Shown piece after piece: positions 18,132 to 28,119 of a stretch of 64,000 bases of DNA; position 1 is the stretch's first letter, and the number at the start of each line of letters is the position of its first letter. The position numbers and the translations under genes are program-made. The DNA is from Lachnospiraceae bacterium (lineage in GTDB: Bacteria > Bacillota > Clostridia > Lachnospirales > Lachnospiraceae), in the NCBI GenBank assembly GCA_017399685.1, contig JAFQBM010000024.1, forward strand, positions 124,001 through 188,000, given 5' to 3'. The notes below the pieces were generated by a model that ran no database searches, had not been told where the DNA came from, and saw only the letters and a program-made list of their open reading frames with translations.

Positions 18132-20369
18132 ATGAAGCTATATGCCGACGTTATCATCGATATATCACATGAAGCAATCGACAGGGTATTTCAATATGAG
18201 GTACCCCTGTTTTTGTGTGATGAAATAAAGTTGGGAGTCCAGGTACTGGTTCCCTTTGGTGTGGGAAATCATCAAAGAAAAGGGTATGTAATAGAACTTA
18301 AAAATACTCCGGATTATGATGTTACGAAAATAAAATCTCTGATTAATATTGTGTCAAAAAGCGTGCCAATCGAAGGGAAAATGATTCAGTTGGCAGACTT
18401 TTTGAAACGACAATATGGCTCCACTATGATAAATGCTTTAAAAACGGTGGTTATGATTCCAGACAGGGTGATGGATAAAGAACAAAAGATATATTCCCTC
18501 GCCATTCCTAAGGAAGAGGCAGGACTAAAAAAGGCTGCCTACGATAAAACTGTAAAGTTTAAAACCAGGGGAAAGATTCTTGAACTTTTGATGGAACAGG
18601 AGTTTATTACGAAAGAGGAAGCCAAAAAGGCAGGAATTTCAGATACGATTTTAAAGAATCTTGAAAAAGAAGGGATTCTTAAAATCAGTACCCAAAGGCA
18701 GTACCGAAATCCTCTCATGTTAAAGAAAGAAGAAGCAGAGGTAGTGACGTTAAATGAGGAACAACAGGTTGCTTTTCAGTTGTTTTTAGAAGATTTCAAG
18801 AACCAGAGATATCAGACCTATCTTTTACACGGGATTACAGGGAGCGGGAAAACACAGGTATATCTGGCTATGATAGAGGAAGTGGTGAAAAGTGGGAGAC
18901 AGGCAATTTTACTAATTCCTGAAATTTCCCTAACCTTTCAGAATATCAGCCGGTTTCAGAAACGGTTTGGAGACAGGGTCACTATTATTCATTCTAAATT
19001 ATCTAAGGGCGAAAAATATGACCAGTTTGAACGGGCAAAACGGGGTGAGGTGGATGTTGTAATCGGTCCACGTTCTGCCTTGTTTGCTCCTTTTGAAAAT
19101 CTAGGTCTTATTATTATTGATGAAGAACATGAAAACAGTTATAAAAGTGATAATCCGCCCAAATACCATGCAAGAGAAGTAGCAATTGAAAGGGCAAGAA
19201 TTTGTGGTGCCAGTGTGGTCTTAGGTTCTGCCACCCCTTCCATTGAAAGTTACACGAAAGCACGATTAGGAAAGTATAAACTTCTGACTTTGAAAAAAAG
19301 AGCTACGGAGGGACAATTGGCAGAGGTTTCGGTAGTAGATTTAAGGGAAGAACTAAAAGAAGGGAACCGGTCCATTTTTAGCAGGGAATTAAGAGAGCGG
19401 ATGCAGGAATGTCTGGCAGCAAAAAAGCAGATGATGTTGTTTTTGAACCGAAGAGGATATGCGGGATTTGTTTCCTGTAGGAGTTGTGGGCAAGTCATAA
19501 AATGTCCACACTGTGATATTTCCTTGACCTATCATAAAGATGGCAATTTACATTGTCATTATTGTGGATTCTGGCAACCTTATCGAAAAAACTGTTCCCA
19601 GTGTGGCTCAACCTATATTGGGAGCTTTGGGATTGGAACACAAAAAGTGGAAGAGGCGATTTATCGTGAATTTCCAGGAGCAAGAGTACTTAGGATGGAT
19701 TTTGATACCACAAAGGGAAAGAATTCTCATCAGGAAATTTTGCAGAAATTCTCCGAAGGTCAGGCCGATATTTTGCTGGGAACCCAGATGATTGTAAAGG
19801 GACATGATTTTCCGAATGTTACCTTGGTAGGTATTATTGCCGCAGACTTAACCCTGGCATTTCAGGATTACCGAAGCAATGAAGTAACCTTTTCCTTACT
19901 GACTCAGGCAGCAGGAAGAGCAGGAAGAGGTAAGGAGAAAGGGCATGTTGTAATTCAGACTTATCAGCCGGAACATTACAGCATACTGGCAGCCGCCAGA
20001 CAAGATTATACTGGATTTTATGAATTAGAATATACTTACCGGCAATTATTAAAATATCCCCCTGTTTATCAGATGCTGGTAATTTTGGTTACAGGAAAGG
20101 AAGAAAATGTTACCTTTGACTTTGCCAAGGACTTAGTGAAGGAGATAAAAGGGGATTTTAGTGAAGAGGAAGAACTTCAGGTTTTAGGCCCTAATAAGGC
20201 TGGAGTTTCCAAGATTAATGATATTTTTCGATATGTCATATATTTAAAACATATCGATTATGATATTCTGGTTCGAATTAAAGACGATTTAGAACCCAAA
20301 ATAAAAAATAGACTATTAAAAAAAGACACTTATGTTTCTTTTGATTTTAACCCAATGCACACATATTAG
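18132..20369 (+). CDS. priA: Primosomal protein N' (replication restart helicase)
   Basis: 745 residues. PriA recognises stalled forks and reloads the replisome. The N-terminal DNA-binding domain begins MKLYADVIIDI. Helicase motif I is GITGSGKT (about residue 237), motif II is IIDEEHE (about 328), and the zinc-binding insert holds paired Cys (CRSCG, CPHC, CHYCG, CSQCG). Motifs V and VI follow (GTQMIVKGHDFPNV; QAAGRAGRG). Length is normal. The ribosome site is weak, so translation may depend on coupling to rpoZ 18 bases upstream. Confidence 0.97.
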   Translation: MKLYADVIIDISHEAIDRVFQYEVPLFLCDEIKLGVQVLVPFGVGNHQRKGYVIELKNTPDYDVTKIKSLINIVSKSVPIEGKMIQLADFLKRQYGSTMINALKTVVMIPDRVMDKEQKIYSLAIPKEEAGLKKAAYDKTVKFKTRGKILELLMEQEFITKEEAKKAGISDTILKNLEKEGILKISTQRQYRNPLMLKKEEAEVVTLNEEQQVAFQLFLEDFKNQRYQTYLLHGITGSGKTQVYLAMIEEVVKSGRQAILLIPEISLTFQNISRFQKRFGDRVTIIHSKLSKGEKYDQFERAKRGEVDVVIGPRSALFAPFENLGLIIIDEEHENSYKSDNPPKYHAREVAIERARICGASVVLGSATPSIESYTKARLGKYKLLTLKKRATEGQLAEVSVVDLREELKEGNRSIFSRELRERMQECLAAKKQMMLFLNRRGYAGFVSCRSCGQVIKCPHCDISLTYHKDGNLHCHYCGFWQPYRKNCSQCGSTYIGSFGIGTQKVEEAIYREFPGARVLRMDFDTTKGKNSHQEILQKFSEGQADILLGTQMIVKGHDFPNVTLVGIIAADLTLAFQDYRSNEVTFSLLTQAAGRAGRGKEKGHVVIQTYQPEHYSILAAARQDYTGFYELEYTYRQLLKYPPVYQMLVILVTGKEENVTFDFAKDLVKEIKGDFSEEEELQVLGPNKAGVSKINDIFRYVIYLKHIDYDILVRIKDDLEPKIKNRLLKKDTYVSFDFNPMHTY

Positions 20370-20381
20370 GAGGAAAAAAAG

Positions 20382-20858
20382 ATGGCAATACGAAATATTA
20401 GAATTGATGGAGATGATATTTTAAGAAAGAAGTGCAGACCAGTAGAAGAGATGACTCCAAAGATTCAGGAATTGATTGATGATATGTTAGAGACGATGTA
20501 TGAAGCAGATGGAGTAGGTCTTGCGGCTCCGCAGGTTGGAATTTTAAAAAGATTGGTAGTGATTGATATAGGGGAAGGTCCATTGGTATTAATCAATCCG
20601 GAAATCATAGAAAAAAGCGGAGAGCAGACTGGTATGGAAGGTTGCCTAAGCTTACCTGGAAAAGCTGCTGAAATTACCAGACCAAATCATGTGGTATGTA
20701 AGGCATTAAATGAAGATATGGAAGAAATTACAGTAGAAGGGGAAGAATTATTAGCAAGAGCCATTTGCCATGAATTAGACCATTTGGAAGGTATTTTATA
20801 TAAAGACCTGGCAAAGAATGGATTGCTGGATGTGGAAGCTCCGGATGAGGAAGAGTAG
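20382..20858 (+). CDS. def: Peptide deformylase
   Basis: 158 residues. The enzyme removes the formyl group from nascent proteins. All three metal-site motifs are present: [10 protein letters not shown] (about residues 46-55), EGCLSLPG (about 87-94) and HELDHLEG (about 130-137). AGGAGG lies well placed ahead of the ATG. It is paired with fmt, which adds the formyl group. Confidence 0.97.
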   Translation: MAIRNIRIDGDDILRKKCRPVEEMTPKIQELIDDMLETMYEADGVGLAAPQVGILKRLVVIDIGEGPLVLINPEIIEKSGEQTGMEGCLSLPGKAAEITRPNHVVCKALNEDMEEITVEGEELLARAICHELDHLEGILYKDLAKNGLLDVEAPDEEE

Positions 20859-20876
20859 AAAGGAATACGGTATTTT

Positions 20877-21809
20877 ATGAAAATTGTATTTATGGGAACA
20901 CCGGATTTTGCGGTGGAGACGTTAAATGAAATAGTAAATGCCGGACATGAAGTTGCTTTAGTGGTAACACAGCCGGATAAACCAAAGGGAAGAGGAAATA
21001 AAATGCAGTTTCCTCCGGTAAAAGAACGGGCATTGGAATTAGAACTTCCGGTGGAACAGCCTGTGAAAGTAAAAGACGAAGAATTTGTAAAGAAATTAGA
21101 AGAGATGAATCCGGATATCATTGTAGTAGTGGCATTCGGACAGATATTATCAGAAAGAATCCTAAATCTTCCAAAGTATGGATGCATTAATGTTCATGCT
21201 TCTTTACTGCCACATTTAAGAGGGGCTGCACCGATTCAATGGTCAGTGATTGATGGAGATAAGGAAAGCGGAGTTACCATACAGTATATGGCAAAAGGTA
21301 TAGATACCGGTGATGTGATTGCTAAGACAGTGGTTCCGCTTGACGCGAAAGAAACTGGAGGAAGTCTTCATGATAAACTTATGATTGCCGGAGCAAAACT
21401 GCTGGCAGAGACTCTTCCAAAGATAGAACAAGGTGATATTGTAAGGGAAAAACAGGATGATTCCAAAAGTTCCTATGCGAAAATGCTGGATAAAAAATTA
21501 GGAAAGCTGGATTTTCATACCCAGACTGCCGAAGAGATGGAACGGCTTATTCGAGGACTAAATCCTTGGCCAAGTGCATATATAAGTCTAGATGGAAAGA
21601 CATTGAAAATCTGGTCAGCAGATGTAATCAAAGAAGAACTTCCGGGAGAAGTAGGAACCGTGGTAAAGGTAGTAAAGGATGGATTTTATATTAAGACCAA
21701 AGAGGGTTGTCTTAATGTGAAAGAACTTCAACTGGAAGGCAAAAAGAGAATGGACACCAAATCATTTTTACTTGGATATGAGATAATACCAGGTACTAAG
21801 ATAGGATAG
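20877..21809 (+). CDS. fmt: Methionyl-tRNA formyltransferase
   Basis: 310 residues. The enzyme formylates initiator Met-tRNA with 10-formyl-THF. MKIVFMGTPDFAVETL is the standard start, and the catalytic block HASLLPHLRGAAPIQW (about residue 108 onward) is intact, as is the C-terminal tRNA-contact domain (LIRGLNPWPSAYI). It lies 18 bases after def. Confidence 0.97.
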   Translation: MKIVFMGTPDFAVETLNEIVNAGHEVALVVTQPDKPKGRGNKMQFPPVKERALELELPVEQPVKVKDEEFVKKLEEMNPDIIVVVAFGQILSERILNLPKYGCINVHASLLPHLRGAAPIQWSVIDGDKESGVTIQYMAKGIDTGDVIAKTVVPLDAKETGGSLHDKLMIAGAKLLAETLPKIEQGDIVREKQDDSKSSYAKMLDKKLGKLDFHTQTAEEMERLIRGLNPWPSAYISLDGKTLKIWSADVIKEELPGEVGTVVKVVKDGFYIKTKEGCLNVKELQLEGKKRMDTKSFLLGYEIIPGTKIG

Positions 21810-21821
21810 AAAGGAATTGTC

Positions 21822-23171
21822 ATGACGCAGGTAAATCCCAGAGAATTAGTGGTTGAGATTTTGCTGAAAATTGAAAAAGAAGCTGTGTTTGCCAATGAAG
21901 TGATTGGAAATGTGTTGAAAATGTATCAGTTTATCCCGAAACAAACCAGAGCCTTTATCAATAAGGTGGCAGAGGGTACGATTGAACATCAGATACAATT
22001 AGACTATATCATCAATCAGTTTTCCAAAACAAAAATAAATAAATGTAAGCCTTTTATTAGGGTTCTTTTAAGAATGTCTGTTTATCAGATTCTATTTCTG
22101 GACCGAGTTCCAGACCGTTCCGTTTGCGATGAAGCCGTGAAAATCGCCAGAAAAAAAGGATTTCATAACCTGACTGGATTTGTGAATGGGGTACTTAGAA
22201 ATATATCCAGAAATAAAGATAACATTTCCTATCCTAAGGAAGAAGATGGGAAAGTTAAGGCGTGGTCAGTACGTTATTCCATGCCGGAATGGATTGTGGA
22301 AAAATTCCTTGCAGATTATAGTGAGGAAGCAGCTAGACAGATATTGGAAGCTTCTATGGAGGAAAGAGACACTTGTATTCGTGTAAATACCAGCAAACTT
22401 TCAAAAGAAGAGTGTATCAAAAAACTGGAAAAAGAAGATGTAACCGTGAAACAGGGATTTTATGCGAAAGATGCCCTGCGAATCGAGGACTATGATTATT
22501 TATCCGGTTTGACTTCCTTTCAGGAAGGGGATTTCAATGTGCAGGACGAAAGCTCTCAGCTACTTTGTGAAATCGCAGACATTAAGAAAGATTATGTTGT
22601 GATGGATGTTTGTAGCGCACCAGGTGGGAAAACCTTACATGCTGCCAATGAACTAAAGGGAACGGGACTTGTCATTGCCAGAGATTTAACGGAAAAGAAA
22701 ACAGAACTGATTCTGGAAAATGTAGAGCGAATGGGTTATCAGAATGTAAAGGTGGAAGTATTTGATGCCTTACATTTTGATGAAAGTATGAGAGAAAAAG
22801 CAGATTTGCTCATTGCGGATTTGCCTTGTTCCGGTCTTGGAATTTTAGGAAGAAAAAAAGACATTAAATATAGTATTACAAAAGAGCAGCTTTTGGAACT
22901 TCAAAAAATGCAAAAAGAAATGCTGAAAGTTGTCAGTGGATATGTGAAAAAGGGCGGATATCTTATTTTTAGTACTTGCACCATTAATCCGGAAGAAAAT
23001 ATAGGGAATTATCGATATATCATAGAAAATCTTCCTTTTCGGATAGTGGATATTACAGGTAAGTTACCGGATTCTTTAAAGTGTGAAACTGCCAAGGAGG
23101 GGTACATTCAACTATTGCAGGGAATCCATCACTGTGACGGATTCTTTATTTCAAAGTTTCAGAAGATATAA
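21822..23171 (+). CDS. rsmB: 16S rRNA (cytosine-967 C5) methyltransferase
   Basis: 449 residues. An N-terminal NusB-like RNA-binding domain (about 1-130) precedes the Rossmann methyltransferase domain. Motifs are DVCSAPGGKTLHAA (SAM site, about residue 262), DLPCSGLG (first catalytic Cys) and STCTINPEEN (second Cys). It methylates C967 of 16S rRNA using SAM. It keeps the Bacillus position between fmt and rlmN. Confidence 0.95.
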   Translation: MTQVNPRELVVEILLKIEKEAVFANEVIGNVLKMYQFIPKQTRAFINKVAEGTIEHQIQLDYIINQFSKTKINKCKPFIRVLLRMSVYQILFLDRVPDRSVCDEAVKIARKKGFHNLTGFVNGVLRNISRNKDNISYPKEEDGKVKAWSVRYSMPEWIVEKFLADYSEEAARQILEASMEERDTCIRVNTSKLSKEECIKKLEKEDVTVKQGFYAKDALRIEDYDYLSGLTSFQEGDFNVQDESSQLLCEIADIKKDYVVMDVCSAPGGKTLHAANELKGTGLVIARDLTEKKTELILENVERMGYQNVKVEVFDALHFDESMREKADLLIADLPCSGLGILGRKKDIKYSITKEQLLELQKMQKEMLKVVSGYVKKGGYLIFSTCTINPEENIGNYRYIIENLPFRIVDITGKLPDSLKCETAKEGYIQLLQGIHHCDGFFISKFQKI

Positions 23172-23182
23172 GGGGCGAAAAA

Positions 23183-24223
23183 GTGGATAAAATAGATATT
23201 AAATCAAAAAATTTAGAAGAATTAGAAGAATTTTTGGTATCCATAGAGGAAAAGGCTTTTCGGGGAAAACAAGTGTTTCAATGGATACATCAAAAACAGA
23301 TTCGTGGATTTGATGAAATGACTAACATTTCAAAGGATTTAAGGCAGAAATTAGAGACAGATACAAGGCTTTTTGGAGTAAAAGAAGTAGAAAAATGGGT
23401 TTCTGCTATAGATGGAACTACAAAGTACTTATTTGAATTGCAGGATGGACATATTATAGAGAGCGTTTTAATGAAATATAAACATGGAAATTCTGTATGT
23501 ATTTCCTCTCAGGTAGGATGCAGGATGGGATGTCGTTTCTGTGCTTCTACCTTAGATGGGCTGACCCGAAATTTACTGCCCTCCGAAATGTTAGACCAGA
23601 TTTATGCTATTGAAAGAAGTACAGGAGAAAGAGTTTCTAATGTTGTCATTATGGGAACAGGAGAACCTTTTGATAATTTTGACAATGTAATGAAATTCAT
23701 TGAATTGATTACCCATAAGGAAGGAAAAAATATAAGTCAAAGAGGCATTACCGTTTCTACTTGTGGATTAGTACCAAGAATCAAGGAGTTTGCTGAATTA
23801 GAAACAGCGGTGAATTTGGCGATTTCTTTACATGCTCCTAATGATGACATGCGAAAAGAATTGATGCCGATTGCCAATCGTTATTCCATAACACAGATTA
23901 TGGAAGCTTGTAAATTTTATATTAAGAAAACAAACCGAAGGGTTACATTTGAATACAGTCTTGTAGCCAATGTAAATGATAAAAAAGAACATGCCCAGAT
24001 GCTTTCTGATCTGTTAAAAGGGGTTTTGTGCCATGTTAATCTGATACCGGTAAATCCTATTGAAGAACGAGATTATCAGCAGTCTACACTGAAATCGATA
24101 CAAAATTTCAAAAATCTGCTTGAAAAAAATAGAATTAATGTTACTATTAGAAGGGAAATGGGCAGAGACATCCAGGCTGCCTGTGGACAATTAAGGAAAA
24201 AGTATAAAGCAAGCCACAGTTAG
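23183..24223 (+). CDS. rlmN: 23S rRNA (adenine-2503 C2) methyltransferase, radical SAM
   Basis: 346 residues, GTG start after AAGGGGCG. A radical SAM enzyme that methylates A2503 of 23S rRNA and A37 of some tRNAs. The iron-sulfur motif is CRMGCRFC (about residues 113-120). The dual-methylation Cys lies near the C-terminus (DIQAACGQL). Both segments are intact and length is normal; the name rlmN rather than cfr rests on the housekeeping context. Confidence 0.95.
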   Translation: MDKIDIKSKNLEELEEFLVSIEEKAFRGKQVFQWIHQKQIRGFDEMTNISKDLRQKLETDTRLFGVKEVEKWVSAIDGTTKYLFELQDGHIIESVLMKYKHGNSVCISSQVGCRMGCRFCASTLDGLTRNLLPSEMLDQIYAIERSTGERVSNVVIMGTGEPFDNFDNVMKFIELITHKEGKNISQRGITVSTCGLVPRIKEFAELETAVNLAISLHAPNDDMRKELMPIANRYSITQIMEACKFYIKKTNRRVTFEYSLVANVNDKKEHAQMLSDLLKGVLCHVNLIPVNPIEERDYQQSTLKSIQNFKNLLEKNRINVTIRREMGRDIQAACGQLRKKYKASHS

Positions 24224-24233
24224 GAGGAAAGAT

Positions 24234-24962
24234 ATGAAGTCGTTTGGGAAGACAGACATTGGACGTAAGCGCAGTGTCAATCAAGATTATGTCTACTTTT
24301 CGGATACTCCAATAGGAAGACTTCCTAATTTATATGTAGTTGCAGATGGCATGGGTGGTCATAAGGCAGGCGATTACGCATCACAGTTTGCTGTTTTGGG
24401 ATTCCAGGAATATGTGAAAGCATTCAATAATTCGAATCCCATTACCTTAATCCGTGAAGCGATTCGTTTAGTGAATGAAGGTATCATGGAACAGGCGCAG
24501 GAAAAAGTGGAGTTGCGTGGCATGGGTACTACCTTTGTGTGTGCAGTTATCATGGATTCGACTATGTATGTAGCCAATATAGGAGATTCGAGGTTATATG
24601 TGTTACAAGAAGGAACAATGAAACAGATTACATTGGACCACTCTTTAGTAGAAGAGTTAATACGGACTGGAAAATTAGAAAGAAATAAGGTTAGAAACCA
24701 CCCTGAGAGAAATATAATTACCAAAGCATTAGGGGTAGAGAATGAGGTAGAACCAGACTTTTTTGAGGTAACCTTAGAGCCGGGAGCAAAGATTTTATTA
24801 TGCTCGGACGGACTGACCAATATGGTGGAAAACGAAGAAATATATGAAATTATGCAGGAATATGATTATGATATTGAAACAGCAGTAGATGTTTTAATTG
24901 AAAGAGCGAACTATTATGGCGGTACAGATAATATTGCTGCAGTAATCGTTGACTGTAGGTGA
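24234..24962 (+). CDS. PP2C-type serine/threonine phosphatase (Stp/PrpC)
   Basis: 242 residues, soluble. The PP2C metal-binding motifs are present: VADGMGGHKAGDYAS (about residues 36-50), NIGDSRLY (about 115) and LCSDGLTNM (about 182), with GGTDNIA near the end. It dephosphorylates targets of the PASTA kinase that follows, as in Bacillus prpC-prkC. AGGAGG lies ahead of the ATG. Confidence 0.95.
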   Translation: MKSFGKTDIGRKRSVNQDYVYFSDTPIGRLPNLYVVADGMGGHKAGDYASQFAVLGFQEYVKAFNNSNPITLIREAIRLVNEGIMEQAQEKVELRGMGTTFVCAVIMDSTMYVANIGDSRLYVLQEGTMKQITLDHSLVEELIRTGKLERNKVRNHPERNIITKALGVENEVEPDFFEVTLEPGAKILLCSDGLTNMVENEEIYEIMQEYDYDIETAVDVLIERANYYGGTDNIAAVIVDCR

Positions 24963-25050
24963 CGATTTCATCTGAAGGATTTTTAATTCTTTTGGAATCG
25001 TTGTGATGATAGGTAGAATAATCCACAAAGGGATAGATGGGAGCAATCAT

Positions 25051-27240
25051 ATGTTAAAACCAGGAATGATGATAGGTGACCGTTATGAGGTCATTGAGGT
25101 AGTAGGCGCCGGTGGTATGTCGGTGGTTTACAAGGCAAAATGTCATAAATTAAATCGTTTTGTTGCGATAAAAGTGTTGAAACCAGAATTTGGGGATGAT
25201 TCGAATTTTATTTCTAAATTTAGAATCGAAGCACAATCTGCTGCAGGTCTTTCGCATCCAAATATTGTAAATGTTTATGATGTAGGGGAAGACGAAGGAA
25301 TTTATTATATTGTAATGGAACTGGTAGAGGGCATTACATTAAAAGAGTATATCCAGGACAAGGGAAGGATTGAATTAAATCAAGCAATCGACTTTTCTTT
25401 ACAAATAGCCTCTGCTATTGATACTGCACATGAAAGCCATATTGTACACAGAGATATCAAACCTCAGAATATTATTGTATCCAAGAATGGAAATTTAAAG
25501 GTTACAGATTTTGGTATTGCCAAAGCGGCCACTTCCAATACCATAGCATCTACTGCCATGGGTAGTGTACATTATATTTCACCGGAACAGGCGAGAGGTG
25601 GATATAGTGATGAAAAGAGTGATATTTATTCTTTAGGTATCACCATGTATGAAATGGTAACGGGAAGAGTTCCTTTTGAAGGAGAAAATAATGTAACTGT
25701 AGCATTGATGCATATTCAGGGAGAAATGATTCCACCAAGAGCTTATTATCCGGATGATATTTCTGCCGGATTTGAGAAAATCATCTTAAAAGCCACACAA
25801 AAGAAACCGGAACGAAGATATCTGACTGCAAAAGCCATGATTGGAGACTTAAAAAAGATTCAGGTTGACCCTTCTTATGAAAATGTTGGAAAGTTAAATC
25901 AAGGAGCAGCGGCAATAGATGGCTCTACGAAAATGATGACCCAGGATGAGGTAGGAAAAATTAAGAGTCAGATTCAACGTACAGAGCCACAGCCAAGAGT
26001 TACTGTGTTTCCGATTGAAACAAAAGAAGAGAAAGTGGAAGCCGGAAATTATACAGAAAGAAGTAATGAATCCAGAGTGCAGCCTTCTGTAAATCCAAAT
26101 CAGAAGGGATATTCTTCTACTCCAAAGGAAATCGAGGAGGAAGAGGAAGAAGAGGATGAAGTAGATCCGAAATTAATGAAATTAACGGTAGTATTTGGTG
26201 TAGTAGTAGGTGTTCTTGCTATTATCCTTGTGGCATTATTAATTGGAAGCAGTGGAATTTTCAGCGGAAAGAAGACTACTGCCACTACTACCACAGAAGC
26301 GGCCAAGAAGGTCAGCGTACCTAAGTTTGAAGGTCTGACTGTGGAAGAGGCTGAGGACTTAGCGAAGGAAAAAGATATTAAGATTTCTATTACCTATGTG
26401 GAATCTGATACAGAAGAAGGAGATATTATTTTATCTCAAAGTGTAGAAGTAGGGGAAGAAATCGATGCCGAAGAGGAAGTGGAATTAACTGCAAGTGCAA
26501 CCAAGAAATTAGTAAAAGTCAGCAGTGTGATTGGTTTAACTGAGTCCCAGGCAAAAGCCAAATTAGAAGATGAAGGTTTTGAAGTAAAACGTGAATATTT
26601 AAATGATGATGAAGCCGAAATTGATACAGTATTCAAGCAGTCACCAGAAGAAGGAACCGAGGTTCAGGAAGGCGAGACTATAACCATTTATGTCTGTATT
26701 GGAAAAGATATTGAAGAAGTAGAAGTAAAGAGTTTAAAAGGAATGACAGTGGAAGAAGCCACAGAACAGTTAAAGACAGATGGGCTGGAAATTGGTGAAA
26801 TTACAGAAGAATACAGTGATGTGGAAGCTGGAAAAATTATTTCCCAAAGCTATACACAGGGACAAAAAGTTCCAGAAGGTACTAAAATTGATGTTTGTAT
26901 TAGTAAGGGTCCGGAAGAAAAAATTATAACTTATAATGTATCTTTTAGTGGAACCCTAAAACTGGTAGAAAGCGAATTGGCAGAAACAGTGACTGCGGTA
27001 AATGTGAATATTATTTATCGTCAGACCAGTGGTAATACCACAGTAGATCATAAGATTTACTCCAATACAAATGTCAGTGCCCAGGGATTTTCGGTGGATA
27101 TGTCAACGGTTGAGAGTTTGACAGGGTTACAGGATGCCGGAGGAGAGCTGGTGATTGTGATTACTGACGTGGATTCTGGAGAAGCAGTTGCTTTTGACAA
27201 GAGTGGAATTGTAAAAAATACAGAGACGGTGCAACAATAA
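25051..27240 (+). CDS. prkC: PASTA-domain serine/threonine protein kinase
   Basis: About 729 residues; the start is the ATG at 25051, after GGGAGC. The kinase domain occupies about residues 10-275: GAGGMSVVYKAK (Gly loop), VAIKVLK (ATP Lys), HRDIKPQN (catalytic loop), DFGIAK (Mg site). An acidic linker (EEEEEEDEVD) precedes one membrane segment (about 378-402). Outside the cell there are three PASTA repeats (about 418-625), which bind muropeptides or lipid II, then a ~100-residue beta-rich C-terminal domain. It senses the wall and phosphorylates division and metabolic proteins. The stop overlaps the rsgA start by one base. Confidence 0.96.
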   Translation: MLKPGMMIGDRYEVIEVVGAGGMSVVYKAKCHKLNRFVAIKVLKPEFGDDSNFISKFRIEAQSAAGLSHPNIVNVYDVGEDEGIYYIVMELVEGITLKEYIQDKGRIELNQAIDFSLQIASAIDTAHESHIVHRDIKPQNIIVSKNGNLKVTDFGIAKAATSNTIASTAMGSVHYISPEQARGGYSDEKSDIYSLGITMYEMVTGRVPFEGENNVTVALMHIQGEMIPPRAYYPDDISAGFEKIILKATQKKPERRYLTAKAMIGDLKKIQVDPSYENVGKLNQGAAAIDGSTKMMTQDEVGKIKSQIQRTEPQPRVTVFPIETKEEKVEAGNYTERSNESRVQPSVNPNQKGYSSTPKEIEEEEEEEDEVDPKLMKLTVVFGVVVGVLAIILVALLIGSSGIFSGKKTTATTTTEAAKKVSVPKFEGLTVEEAEDLAKEKDIKISITYVESDTEEGDIILSQSVEVGEEIDAEEEVELTASATKKLVKVSSVIGLTESQAKAKLEDEGFEVKREYLNDDEAEIDTVFKQSPEEGTEVQEGETITIYVCIGKDIEEVEVKSLKGMTVEEATEQLKTDGLEIGEITEEYSDVEAGKIISQSYTQGQKVPEGTKIDVCISKGPEEKIITYNVSFSGTLKLVESELAETVTAVNVNIIYRQTSGNTTVDHKIYSNTNVSAQGFSVDMSTVESLTGLQDAGGELVIVITDVDSGEAVAFDKSGIVKNTETVQQ

Positions 27241-28118
27241 TGACAGGAAAAATCATAAAAGGAATTGCAGGATTTTATTATGTTCACGTTCCTGAACAGG
27301 GAATATATGAATGTAAGGCAAAAGGTGTGTTTCGAAATAAAAAAATAAAACCTTTGGTTGGAGATAATGTTGAAATCGAAGTATTAGACGAAGATAAGAA
27401 GATTGGTAACATGACAGATATTAAGGAGAGGGCGAACCAGCTGGTTCGTCCGGCTGTTGCCAATATTGACCAGGCTTTGATTATATTTGCCACGTTACAT
27501 CCTAATCCTAATTTTAACCTGTTGGATCGATTTTTATTGATTATGTCGAAGCAACAGGTTAAAACTATGATATGCTTTAACAAAATGGACATGGTGGATG
27601 AAAAGGTGATTTGTGAATTAAAGGAGCATTATGAGGCTTGTGATAATGAAGTGATTTTTACCAGTACTTATACCAAAGAGGGCATTGATTTTTTAAAGGA
27701 AAAGCTGAAAGGAAAAACAACTGCTTTGGCAGGGCCTTCCGGAGTAGGGAAGTCTTCTATTTTGAATGCCTTGGCTTCGGATATGGTAATGCAGACCGGT
27801 GAGATTAGTGAAAAAATCAAAAGAGGAAAGCATACCACAAGACATTCGGAATTGATTCACATTGAAGGAAACACCTATATTATGGATACGCCGGGATTTA
27901 GTTCTTTGTATATTGATGAATTTGATAAAGAAGAATTAAAGGATTATTTTACGGAGTTTCTTGAGTATTCGAAGTATTGTAAGTTTGCCGGCTGTGTTCA
28001 CATTAGTGAACCGGATTGTAAGGTAAAAGAAGCATTATCGGAAGGAAAAATTAATCAAATCCGTTACGATAATTATTTGGAAATGTATCAGGAATTAAAA
28101 GATAAAAGGAGATGGTAG
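27240..28118 (+). CDS. rsgA: Ribosome small-subunit-dependent GTPase A
   Basis: 292 residues. RsgA checks late 30S assembly. The circularly permuted GTPase motifs appear in order G4 (NKMD, about residue 115), G1 (GPSGVGKSS, about 165) and G3 (DTPG, about 215), followed by the zinc site C-x5-C-x-H-x5-C (CKFAGCVH...PDC). An OB-fold domain is at the N-terminus. The start ATG shares its A with the TAA of prkC, so translation is coupled. Confidence 0.96.
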   Translation: MTGKIIKGIAGFYYVHVPEQGIYECKAKGVFRNKKIKPLVGDNVEIEVLDEDKKIGNMTDIKERANQLVRPAVANIDQALIIFATLHPNPNFNLLDRFLLIMSKQQVKTMICFNKMDMVDEKVICELKEHYEACDNEVIFTSTYTKEGIDFLKEKLKGKTTALAGPSGVGKSSILNALASDMVMQTGEISEKIKRGKHTTRHSELIHIEGNTYIMDTPGFSSLYIDEFDKEELKDYFTEFLEYSKYCKFAGCVHISEPDCKVKEALSEGKINQIRYDNYLEMYQELKDKRRW

Positions 28119-28119
28119 C

